The notes under the pieces: model-generated
Database searches by the model: none
What the model saw: only the letters and a program-made list of their open reading frames with translations
What the model was told of the DNA's origin: nothing
Assembly (NCBI GenBank): GCA_030037185.1
Contig: JASHRR010000541.1
Coordinates: forward strand, 1 to 9,582
Direction: 5' to 3'
Source: Xanthobacteraceae bacterium
GTDB taxonomy: Bacteria > Pseudomonadota > Alphaproteobacteria > Rhizobiales > Xanthobacteraceae
DNA: 9,582 nt
Part shown: piece after piece, positions 1 to 5,497 of the stretch
Numbering within the stretch: position 1 is the first letter of the stretch
Layout: every line of letters starts with the position of its first letter
Made by a program: the position numbers and the translations under genes

Positions 1-282
1 TCAGCGCAAACAACAGTCGTCGACGCGTTGTTGGCCATAAGCGCGCATGGATGAACATTCTCGGCTACCGTTGCAAGAAGACAGGAGCCTGTCGTTGGGG
101 CCTTTGGTAGATGGCCAGCCGCTAGCAGCCGGACACAGGCCTCGTCGGGATGAGGCGGAGCCTCGTTCGGACTATATTGGATATCCCACATGCTCAGTCA
201 CCGCGATCGGCTGCTTGAAGCAGAGATTGCGCGGAAGCTCGGCTTCAAGTTCGCTCTCACAATGGCCGGATAGAGCCTCGTC
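1..282. other. Left-edge region without a supported gene
   Basis: I see no convincing gene here. Open frames on both strands are short and have arginine/serine-rich, low-complexity translations without family motifs. One 27-codon frame on the plus strand (190-273, starting MLSHRDRLLEAEIARKLG) reads like a fragment of a real protein, but it has no Shine-Dalgarno sequence and no recognisable family, so I do not call it a gene. The segment lies downstream of the minus-strand sigma-like/anti-sigma-like pair and may be decayed coding DNA. Confidence 0.4.
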
Positions 283-309
283 CGCCTGCCAAAGCTTATT
301 TGGCGGGCG
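283..309. terminator. 11-bp hairpin downstream of the TAXI-domain gene
   Basis: Bases 283-293 (CGCCTGCCAAA) pair with 299-309 (TTTGGCGGGCG) around a 5-base loop, giving 11 pairs of which one is a T-G wobble. The hairpin begins about 43 bases after the stop codon of the minus-strand gene ending at 352, a suitable place for a transcript end. No run of T follows on either strand, so a classic intrinsic terminator is not shown. A 3'-end stabilising stem is equally possible. Confidence 0.35.
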
Positions 310-351
310 TGTGTTCGGGTCGTGATCCGTCCGAGAGACCGGACATTCAGG

Positions 352-1656
352 TCACGGATGGCCAATCTGGTCAGAAATTATGTTGTGGCGCGTATTTTTT
401 CCCTCTTGGATCATTTCTGCGACCACCGGCCCAGAAAGTATTTTAGGGAGCCTGATGACATCAGCAACCAGGGGCTTGTCATCTGGCAACAGCTTCTCGG
501 CTGGTATGCCCTTAACCGTCTGGATCAGCTTTCTCTGTCTCCCGGCGTTGGCGTTGCCAACTGTCTCTGGCACGCCCGTGATGGCGACGACCGGTGTACA
601 GGTCGTTCTGACAGCGGGGGCGCCCAGCCTCAAGTTGAACTCTTGCGCCCGATAAATAGCTTGACCGTTTACATTTTGCTCGAGAATCTGATCGCTTACC
701 ACCGGTATAACCGTGAGCCCATTTTCCGCAATAAGCTTGATATTTTGATTTTCTGGATCTGCGAACTGCACGAAAAAACCGACTTCTCCATTCTTGCTGG
801 CAGCCGTCTCATTCAGCACCTCTGTGGCGCCATTTACAAAGCGTTTATTCATCTCTGGCACTTGGCCAAGGCCTGTGGGATCGTTCTTTTGTAGAAAAGA
901 GAAAGTCGGTGCCGAGCCGCTCGTCCGTTCAGGCAGAATAAAATGAATGCCTCGCGCAAGCCCCTGGATCGCGCCGTAGTTCTTGAGTTCCGGGTTCTTG
1001 GTCACCATCCACAGACCCTCGCATGCGATGTCGGTGCGGACCAGGGTAAGTTTGCGGCCGAGTTCCATGCGTTCGTTGGCGTAGACGTCTAACTGTCCAA
1101 AGGCTATGTCGGTCGGGTGTTGGAGCAACCGGTTGAGGCTATCGAGCGTGCCCCTTGTCGGAGTACACTCGTAACCGCCAGCGCCGTTAATGGCGAGTTG
1201 AGCGCGCAAAGGTGGACAGAACAGCGTCTGATACGCGCCTTTTTCGTTGGCCGTATAGATCGAGGGGTCGTGGAAAGTGGAATCGATTTGTTGATACAAA
1301 GAGGGGACAGCAAAGACGAGCGCGGCACAGGCTGCCGCTAACTGGAACGTCCGGCTTGATAGTATCCTTTTGACGAGAGTCGCAGGACTGCGGCGACGCA
1401 CAAGCTCGTCCTCCCTGCGGCTTCGCTGAGATGCCATCCCACTGTTGCGCTGCAGTTCCGCTCGCGCCTCCGCATAGGTCGACCGCGCCAGCGGTGACGT
1501 CAGGAGAAGACATTCTTCTTCGGCCGTGAACGCATCACGCCCCGACACAATCTCCCTGACCCGCTGCTCAGACAGATCGGCTCCCCGCCCATCCTCCACC
1601 TGACGGTTGAGAAGCTCTCTCAACAATCCGTCGACTCCAGATCCAGCCGTCATCAT
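352..1656 (-). CDS. Membrane-tethered TAXI-type solute-binding protein with anti-sigma-like N-terminus
   Basis: Predicted 434-residue protein. Residues 1-70 form a charged, probably cytoplasmic helical segment with FTAEEECLLLTSPLAR (43-58), resembling the short cytoplasmic helices of anti-sigma factors. One membrane helix follows at about 104-121, preceded by basic residues, which places the rest outside the membrane. Residues 135-420 resemble a type 2 periplasmic binding domain of the TAXI (TRAP-associated extracytoplasmic immunogenic) kind. The clearest part is CTPTRGTLDSLNRLL (164-178) followed by TDIAFGQLDVYANE (182-195). Four cysteines (147, 164, 212, 353) lie in that domain. I chose ATG 1656 over the in-frame ATG at 1701 because it has GGAG five bases upstream and forms an ATGA overlap with the preceding stop. 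TRAP permease genes are absent, so a sensor role coupled to the upstream sigma-like protein is more likely than transport. The domain calls are pattern recognition, not a profile search. Confidence 0.75.
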   Translation of the reverse strand: MMTAGSGVDGLLRELLNRQVEDGRGADLSEQRVREIVSGRDAFTAEEECLLLTSPLARSTYAEARAELQRNSGMASQRSRREDELVRRRSPATLVKRILSSRTFQLAAACAALVFAVPSLYQQIDSTFHDPSIYTANEKGAYQTLFCPPLRAQLAINGAGGYECTPTRGTLDSLNRLLQHPTDIAFGQLDVYANERMELGRKLTLVRTDIACEGLWMVTKNPELKNYGAIQGLARGIHFILPERTSGSAPTFSFLQKNDPTGLGQVPEMNKRFVNGATEVLNETAASKNGEVGFFVQFADPENQNIKLIAENGLTVIPVVSDQILEQNVNGQAIYRAQEFNLRLGAPAVRTTCTPVVAITGVPETVGNANAGRQRKLIQTVKGIPAEKLLPDDKPLVADVIRLPKILSGPVVAEMIQEGKNTRHNIISDQIGHP

Positions 1657-2588
1657 ATCTTCTCCGACTTCCACGAGGTCAGGGCCCTCGCGAGCTCGCA
1701 TAAAGCTTCGTCCCGCAATCGATCTACTTCTTCCGCGCCCAACTTTTCCTTTAATTCCGCCAAATTTGACTCTGAATTCGACTTCGGCGTTGCATAAAAT
1801 ATTACACGGATCAAATCGCGCTTATCCTTTGGGAGGCGGCGAACCGCCGCCTTTAGCATCTCCTCCGCCCCTTGCTGCAGGTAGAATGGAAGTTCGATCG
1901 GCGCCCCGGCCCATGGTTGGTCGGATATCGTCTCACCGAGAGAATCCAACGGAATCTCATCACGGCATTCATCACAACACCAGCCAAAATATTCTTCAAT
2001 TTTTTCAACGGAGATGTTTCCGATCCGCCTATCTTTGGGATCGATTCTCCGATGGATTTCTTCGAAATGCTCTCCGGAACACCTGTAGCCGCGAGGAGGC
2101 GCACCTCGGTGTTTCTCTCGCAATTCATTCACGATACGATCGCTGATCTTGACGAGTTTTTTCCAAACGCGATCCTCATACGATGAGAACCCCAAGGACC
2201 TGTGGTTGAGCTCGTTGAGATAGCTCTGGATGATTTGCCCGAGCGCCTGCTCCGCGCTTACTCCTTCCTTCATTCCTCGAGCCGCGTCATCCTTTATGAT
2301 CTTTTCAAGAAGCACGTCGGCGTTGGGATAGACACTTCTGGCAGCGTCCCAAATCGCACGCTGGCGAAGCGTCATGTGAGCTTTGCTCAAGGAACAAATC
2401 ATTGTGTCATCTATTGCCTTTCTTAGCTTTACCTTAAGCTGCTCAATCTCTTCTTCGTTAAACTCTTTAACGTTGTGGATTAGCTCGCGAAAATCACGGG
2501 AAAAATAAACAAAATTCAAAGTTATCATGCGGCAGGTTTTTGGCCATCCACGCCTCAGATACCATTCAGTCAATCGGTCCTGTTGCAT
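1653..2588 (-). CDS. Diverged sigma-70-like protein (ECF-type candidate)
   Basis: Predicted 311-residue soluble protein. Near the C-terminus, residues 248-303 have the spacing of sigma region 4: AVRRLPKDKRDLIRVIFY, then a second helical part ending in LRDEALCELARAL, comparable to the LPxxxRevl...RDEALxkLr pattern of sigma factors. Residues 140-160 (RVWKKLVKISDRIVNELREK) vaguely recall region 2. The middle carries WCCDEC at 203-208, a possible metal or redox site. Charged helices dominate the N-terminal third. The start is uncertain: ATG 2588 is used here, GTG 2597 and ATG 2528 are in frame, and none has a strong Shine-Dalgarno sequence. The stop overlaps the start of the membrane-tethered gene, so the two are probably co-translated as regulator and anchor. 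The DNA is clearly lower in G+C than flanking genes (24 of 60 bases in 1981-2040 against 42 of 60 in 3061-3120), suggesting transfer. It could also be a DNA-binding protein unrelated to sigma factors. Confidence 0.6.
   Translation of the reverse strand: MQQDRLTEWYLRRGWPKTCRMITLNFVYFSRDFRELIHNVKEFNEEEIEQLKVKLRKAIDDTMICSLSKAHMTLRQRAIWDAARSVYPNADVLLEKIIKDDAARGMKEGVSAEQALGQIIQSYLNELNHRSLGFSSYEDRVWKKLVKISDRIVNELREKHRGAPPRGYRCSGEHFEEIHRRIDPKDRRIGNISVEKIEEYFGWCCDECRDEIPLDSLGETISDQPWAGAPIELPFYLQQGAEEMLKAAVRRLPKDKRDLIRVIFYATPKSNSESNLAELKEKLGAEEVDRLRDEALCELARALTSWKSEKI
1662..1665 (-). promoter_or_regulatory. Shine-Dalgarno GGAG fixing the start at 1656
   Basis: On the minus strand GGAG is followed by a five-base spacer and ATG. 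This ATG overlaps the TGA stop of the upstream gene (1653-1655) as ATGA, the usual arrangement for translational coupling. The longer frame from ATG 1701 would overlap the upstream gene by 49 bases. Confidence 0.7.
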
Positions 2589-2835
2589 CGTTAGCACGCC
2601 TGCGATGAGACGATGATCCGGTCCTGGTCCGAATAGCTAAATACGAGGCCGTTTGAACAGCATTGCCTCCGGGCATATATCGTTTGGTCATCGCAGCGCA
2701 GCTCTCCCTGGGCAGCATTCGCGAGGCGGCGCGCCACACACATGGCCGGTGCAGACAGGCCCCGTGCCCCGCCAAGCGGTGAGGGGAGAAGGGTGCGATG
2801 ATCCCGTCTGCAATGCGGAAACGTCATAATCGCAC
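2589..2835. other. Spacer between the symporter gene and the sigma-like gene
   Basis: No gene is recognised in this 247-base spacer. A 7-base inverted repeat (2793-2799 GTGCGAT and 2829-2835 ATCGCAC, 29 bases apart) directly follows the symporter stop codon; it is too open to call a terminator. Any promoter of the sigma-like pair should lie here, but I see no convincing -35/-10 combination. Confidence 0.4.
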
Positions 2836-4128
2836 TTATTCCGCGGCGCGGACGGCCGGGACTGGATGTTCGAGGGTCGCGCCCTCGTCGATGCCGGGCT
2901 GCTCGGGACGCAGCGTGCCTTCCCATTTCGCGATCACCGCCGCCGCGACCGAGTTGCCGACCACGTTGGTGGCGCTGCGGCCCATGTCGAGGAACTGGTC
3001 GATGCCCATGATCAACACGAGCCCGGCCTCGGGAATGTTGAAGGTCGATAGCGTCGCCGCGATCACCACCAGCGACGCCCGCGGCACGCCGGCCATGCCC
3101 TTCGACGTCAGCATCAGCAGTAAGAGCATCGTGACCTGCTCGCCGAGACCCAGCGTGATCCCGTAGGCCTGCGCGATGAACAGCGTCGCGAAGGTGCAAT
3201 ACATCATCGAGCCGTCGAGATTGAACGAATAGCCGAGCGGCAGAACGAAACTCGCGATCCGGTTGGGAACGCCGAACTGCTCCAGGCGCTCCAGCATCTT
3301 CGGATAGGCCGCTTCAGAGCTGGCGGTCGAAAACGCGAGCAGAAGGGGCTCGCGCACCAGATGGGCGAGCCGCCCTGCGCGCGGGCCGACCACGAGGAAG
3401 CAGGCCGAAAAGATGACCAGCCACAGGATGATGAGCGAGACGTAGAACTCGCCCATGAACCTGCCGAACGTGACGAGGATGCCGAGGCCGCTCGTCGTAA
3501 CTGTGGCCGCAATGGCAGCGAACACGGCGAGCGGCGCCGCCTTCATGACATAGCTCGTGATCTCCAGCATCACATGGGCGATCTGCTCGACCACCTGCTC
3601 GACGAGCCGGGCGCGCTCGCCGAGCGACGCGATGGCGACGCCAGCGAAGATGGCGAACACCACGATCTGCAGGATCTCGTTGGTCGCCATCGCTTCGATG
3701 ATCGAGCGTGGCACTAGATGGGTGACGAACTCCTTCAGCGTCAGCCCGGAGGTTTTGAGGTTGGGCGAAGAGCCGGCGTCCGGCAGCGGGAGGTTGAGGT
3801 CGACGCCGGGCTGCAGCAGGTTGACCATCAGCATGCCGAGCAGCAGCGACACCAGCGAGGCCGAGACGAACCACCCCATCGTCTTGGCGCCGACGCGCCC
3901 GAGCGCCGCGCCGGAGCCCATGTGGGTCATGCCGACCGTGAGCGTGGAAAGCACCAGCGGCGCGATGATCATCTTGATCAGCCGCAGAAACAGGTCGGCG
4001 ACGAGCGAGATGTAACCGGCGATTGCGGCAGCCGTCTTGGGGTCGGGGAAGGCCTCGTGGCAGGCGTAGCCGACCAGGACGCCCAGCACCATGGCGACCA
4101 GAATGAGCGACGCGAAATTCTTCGACAC
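2836..4128 (-). CDS. DAACS-family dicarboxylate/amino-acid:cation symporter (DctA/GltP-like)
   Basis: Predicted 430-residue inner-membrane secondary transporter, the usual family length, importing C4-dicarboxylates or acidic amino acids with Na+ or H+. The whole family architecture is visible: hydrophobic helices from residue 7 on, the serine-rich re-entrant loop FSTASSEAAYP (266-276), the NLDGS motif (303-307) in GYSFNLDGS, SKGMAGVPRA in the second re-entrant loop (342-351), and the last helix GIDQFLDMGRSATNVVGN (375-392). In that helix D377, D381, R384 and N388 match the ligand- and cation-binding positions known from GltPh. N392 stands where GltPh has aspartate, as in DctA proteins. The start is GTG 4128, with GGGGAGG five bases upstream; the frame stays open to 4617, but those 163 codons are not family sequence. 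A candidate sigma-54 promoter lies 36 bases upstream. I do not assign dctA, because a GltP-like substrate range is possible. Confidence 0.9.
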   Translation of the reverse strand: MSKNFASLILVAMVLGVLVGYACHEAFPDPKTAAAIAGYISLVADLFLRLIKMIIAPLVLSTLTVGMTHMGSGAALGRVGAKTMGWFVSASLVSLLLGMLMVNLLQPGVDLNLPLPDAGSSPNLKTSGLTLKEFVTHLVPRSIIEAMATNEILQIVVFAIFAGVAIASLGERARLVEQVVEQIAHVMLEITSYVMKAAPLAVFAAIAATVTTSGLGILVTFGRFMGEFYVSLIILWLVIFSACFLVVGPRAGRLAHLVREPLLLAFSTASSEAAYPKMLERLEQFGVPNRIASFVLPLGYSFNLDGSMMYCTFATLFIAQAYGITLGLGEQVTMLLLLMLTSKGMAGVPRASLVVIAATLSTFNIPEAGLVLIMGIDQFLDMGRSATNVVGNSVAAAVIAKWEGTLRPEQPGIDEGATLEHPVPAVRAAE

Positions 4129-4133
4129 GACTG

Positions 4134-4140
4134 CCTCCCC
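4134..4140 (-). promoter_or_regulatory. Shine-Dalgarno GGGGAGG of the symporter gene
   Basis: On the minus strand GGGGAGG is separated by five bases (CAGTC) from GTG 4128. This sets the symporter start at a non-ATG codon and excludes the 163-codon in-frame extension that begins at 4617. Confidence 0.75.
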
Positions 4141-4163
4141 AGTGACAACCCCTGCCCGCAACA

Positions 4164-4179
4164 TGCGGCGCCGGTACCA
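4164..4179 (-). promoter_or_regulatory. Candidate sigma-54 (-24/-12) promoter of the symporter gene
   Basis: The minus strand reads TGGTACCGGCGCCGCA. It keeps the invariant GG and GC with exactly ten bases between them and a perfect TGGYAC half; the -12 half reads CCGCA against the consensus TTGCW. Transcription would begin near 4152, leaving a leader of about 24 bases before the GTG at 4128. Rhizobial dctA genes are known to be driven by sigma-54 with DctB/DctD, which fits the gene type. No activator gene is visible in the window. Confidence 0.4.
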
Positions 4180-4316
4180 AACGGCGGCATCATGCGGATC
4201 TCCCTTCCGCGGGTTATTCCTCTTCCATATTATCTGCGGAGGTTTTTTCGCGGGGACGCGGCGGTGAAAACGATTTTTTTGTACTGTTGGCAGCACTGGC
4301 GCCTTCCCGATACGCC

Positions 4317-4387
4317 GGTCGGAGTGGCAGATTTGAACCTCGGCCCGCCTCGTCCCGACAGGTGCTCTACTGGGCAGCCACGAGCCG
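4317..4387 (-). pseudogene. Degenerate tRNA-Pro(CGG) relic
   Basis: The minus strand reads like a tRNA-Pro with deletions. From 4387 it has CGGCTCGTGGCTGCCCAGTA, then GAGCACC of the D arm, an anticodon region TCGGGACGAGG that keeps TCGGGA (anticodon CGG) but has lost about two bases of the 5' half-stem, GGTTCAAATC of the T loop, and the intact 3' acceptor strand CACTCCGACC. The 5' acceptor strand no longer pairs with it (CGGCTCG where CGGAGTG is needed), and the T stem has mismatches. It should not fold as a working tRNA. It lies in the symporter leader region, upstream of the candidate promoter. Comparison is with tRNA-Pro sequences recalled from alphaproteobacteria. Confidence 0.6.
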
Positions 4388-4627
4388 AAGGAATGAATGG
4401 CGGCCGTGTCATGAGTACCGTCCCTCCCTGCCCAAGAAGACTCGACGATGGGGGCAACCGCCAATATCAGCGCGAGAAACGCAGACATCGCGACTCGAAC
4501 GACGCCCAAGCGCGACGATTTTGACCGTGCTTGCAGTGCTCGGAACGCAGCTAACCGCTTGCTGCTGATGCGTTCTGGCAGCCGTTTAACATCACTGTCA
4601 TCTCGCGATTGCGGCAAAGATCAGCCC
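4388..4627. other. Segment upstream of the tRNA-Pro relic, with an open minus-strand frame
   Basis: The minus strand is open from ATG 4617 in the same frame as the symporter. Its translation includes MSAFLALILAVAPIVESSWA from ATG 4488, which looks like a signal peptide. No Shine-Dalgarno sequence precedes either ATG, and the frame runs straight into the tRNA-like segment. It may be the start of a truncated exported protein, or a chance open frame in G+C-rich DNA. I see nothing else in this stretch. Confidence 0.3.
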
Positions 4628-4807
4628 TTATAGGGAGCGGCGGGGCGGGTGACGTCGATGACGGTCGCTTTTTCGGTCGGTGACGATCACGCGAGCCTGT
4701 GCGGCGATCCATTCGTCGCGGGAGACCGTTCGCTGCAGCAGCGAAGTTGCAAGATCGTCAAACACTTCGAGGCAAGATTTCACGGCGTCCGGCATCATCG
4801 GTCGCAT
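4628..4807 (-). CDS. Small hypothetical protein, 59 residues
   Basis: A short frame from ATG 4807 to TAA 4628 with an in-frame TAG just upstream. The product begins MRPMMPDAVKSCLEVFDDL and continues with an amphipathic helix (about 8-25), a segment TVSRDEWIAAQARVIVTD (28-45) and a basic tail rich in arginine and histidine (46-59). The translation is more protein-like than any competing frame. No clear Shine-Dalgarno sequence is present. An 8-bp palindrome occupies the bases immediately before the start codon. I recognise no family; it may be the tail of a decayed gene in an integration-scarred region. Confidence 0.4.
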   Translation of the reverse strand: MRPMMPDAVKSCLEVFDDLATSLLQRTVSRDEWIAAQARVIVTDRKSDRHRRHPPRRSL

Positions 4808-4810
4808 GAT

Positions 4811-4828
4811 TGCGCGCTACAGCGCGCA
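4811..4828. repeat. Perfect inverted repeat before the small ORF
   Basis: TGCGCGCT at 4811-4818 is followed by two bases and its exact complement AGCGCGCA at 4821-4828. It ends four bases from the start codon (4805-4807) of the minus-strand 59-residue ORF. It could be an operator, a hairpin masking the ribosome-binding region, or a chance G+C-rich palindrome. Confidence 0.5.
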
Positions 4829-5018
4829 CTTGGACCGTTCAATTGCCAGGATGTCTGCTGCTGTCGGGGCGGGTATTGCGGAGAGGTAGTTCAGGCTTTT
4901 ATGAAGCGGGTGGGCAAAGAATACCCACAGCCCCGGATCAACGATGGACGGCGAAAGCTGCGGCTCCGACCTCGATCGCGCAATCCTTCCGCCGGAGCTG
5001 ACGGCCCGCCGAGGATCT

Positions 5019-5210
5019 GTGACGGTGACGCTTCCGTTACCGCGCTATATAATCGCCAAGCAACTCGCTAGCGGCAAAGTCGCTATATTTCACCGTTCCC
5101 ATGAGGTATCAGACACTCGGATGTCCGACTGCCACGAACCATTGGGGGCAGATCATGCGGCGGAATGTGGCCTCGACGGCAACGGCGGCCGGGCTGCAGT
5201 TCTCAATGCG
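5019..5210 (+). pseudogene. N-terminal relic of a tyrosine-type integrase gene
   Basis: From GTG 5019 (GAGG four bases upstream) the translation runs MTVTLPLPRYIIAKQLASG and then KVAIFHR. It continues in another frame at 5095-5139 as VPMRYQTLGCPTA and returns to the first frame as EPLGADHAAECG, DGNGGRAAVLNA. Read across these two compensating shifts (about two bases and one base lost) it resembles the N-terminal arm of phage-type integrases common in Bradyrhizobium, as I recall them. Similarity stops at 5210, where the tRNA-Gln relic begins. The core-binding and catalytic domains, with the R-H-R-Y residues, are absent, so it cannot be active. The family call rests on memory of the N-terminal pattern. 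Confidence 0.5.
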
Positions 5211-5275
5211 CCGCCAGGATTCGAACCTTGGGAATGGCGGAATCAAAATCAGCTGGCTTACAATTTCAAAGCGCA
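5207..5275 (-). pseudogene. Degenerate tRNA-Gln(TTG) relic
   Basis: The minus strand contains the core of a tRNA-Gln: the anticodon loop TTTTGAT (anticodon TTG) followed by TCCGCCATTC, and a T arm AGGTTCGAATCCTGG. The outer acceptor stem still pairs (TGCGC at 5271-5275 with GCGCA at 5207-5211). Damage is clear: the D arm is short and has lost its pairing, the anticodon stem has one T-C mismatch, and the T stem has an extra A (CCAAGG) leaving an A-G mismatch. No CCA follows. Its 3' end coincides with the truncation point of the integrase relic on the other strand, the geometry left by integration or deletion at a tRNA gene. Confidence 0.65.
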
Positions 5276-5437
5276 TTTTGGAAAAACATTCAAAACACGC
5301 TCTAGCAATTTCAATAGCTTGGCAGCTATTTCCAAATGAAAAACAGCCGTTGCGCCAAGAGCGCGTGCGCGGGCAACCACCCTAATTGGGCCTTGGCTTT
5401 CCGCGCCAGTGAGGTCGGTTGATGCTAATTACCCGGC
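5276..5437. other. Spacer downstream of the IorB gene, with a small hairpin
   Basis: No gene is seen. AATAGCT (5313-5319) and AGCTATT (5324-5330) form a perfect 7-bp stem with a TGGC loop; it lacks a T run. A weaker G+C-rich stem (5349-5353 with 5373-5377) is followed on the minus strand by five T bases (5339-5343) and might end the Ior transcript, but its pairing is poor. Confidence 0.35.
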
Positions 5438-5497
5438 TCAAAGCGCCGCCTTCACCCGCTCGGGACCCCGGCTCAAAGCGGCCTTCACCCGCTCGGG
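5432..5497. repeat. Tandem repeat at the 3' end of the IorB gene
   Basis: A 33-base copy at 5432-5464 and a 31-base copy at 5467-5497 are the same except for a 2-base indel (AGCGCCGCC versus AGCGGCC). On the minus strand both encode PERVKAAL. The indel lets translation pass through the first copy and stop at TGA (5438-5440) in the second, adding about nine residues to the protein. Confidence 0.8.

Noticed and set aside
322..894. A 190-codon plus-strand frame opposite the TAXI-domain gene
   Set aside because: No family pattern; the opposite strand has a membrane helix, a binding-domain motif and a good Shine-Dalgarno sequence.
3314..4180. A 288-codon minus-strand frame overlapping the symporter
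   Set aside because: Out of frame with the conserved transporter motifs; arginine/alanine-rich frame-shift shadow.
4455..4510. A third possible tRNA T-arm (GACTCGAAC on the plus strand)
   Set aside because: Only the loop consensus matches; the flanking bases do not pair and no anticodon or acceptor stem can be found.
3718..4524. A 268-codon plus-strand frame over the start of the symporter gene
   Set aside because: Low-complexity translation (Q, H, R, D rich), overlapping confirmed symporter sequence and the tRNA-Pro relic.
4871..4926. Inverted repeat GGGTATT / AATACCC
   Set aside because: Seven-base arms 42 bases apart can arise by chance and no gene boundary is associated with them.
5339..5377. 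Intrinsic terminator for the ior transcript on the minus strand
   Set aside because: A T run follows a stem, but the stem has only five clean pairs with a mismatch and a long loop, so I do not list it as a terminator.
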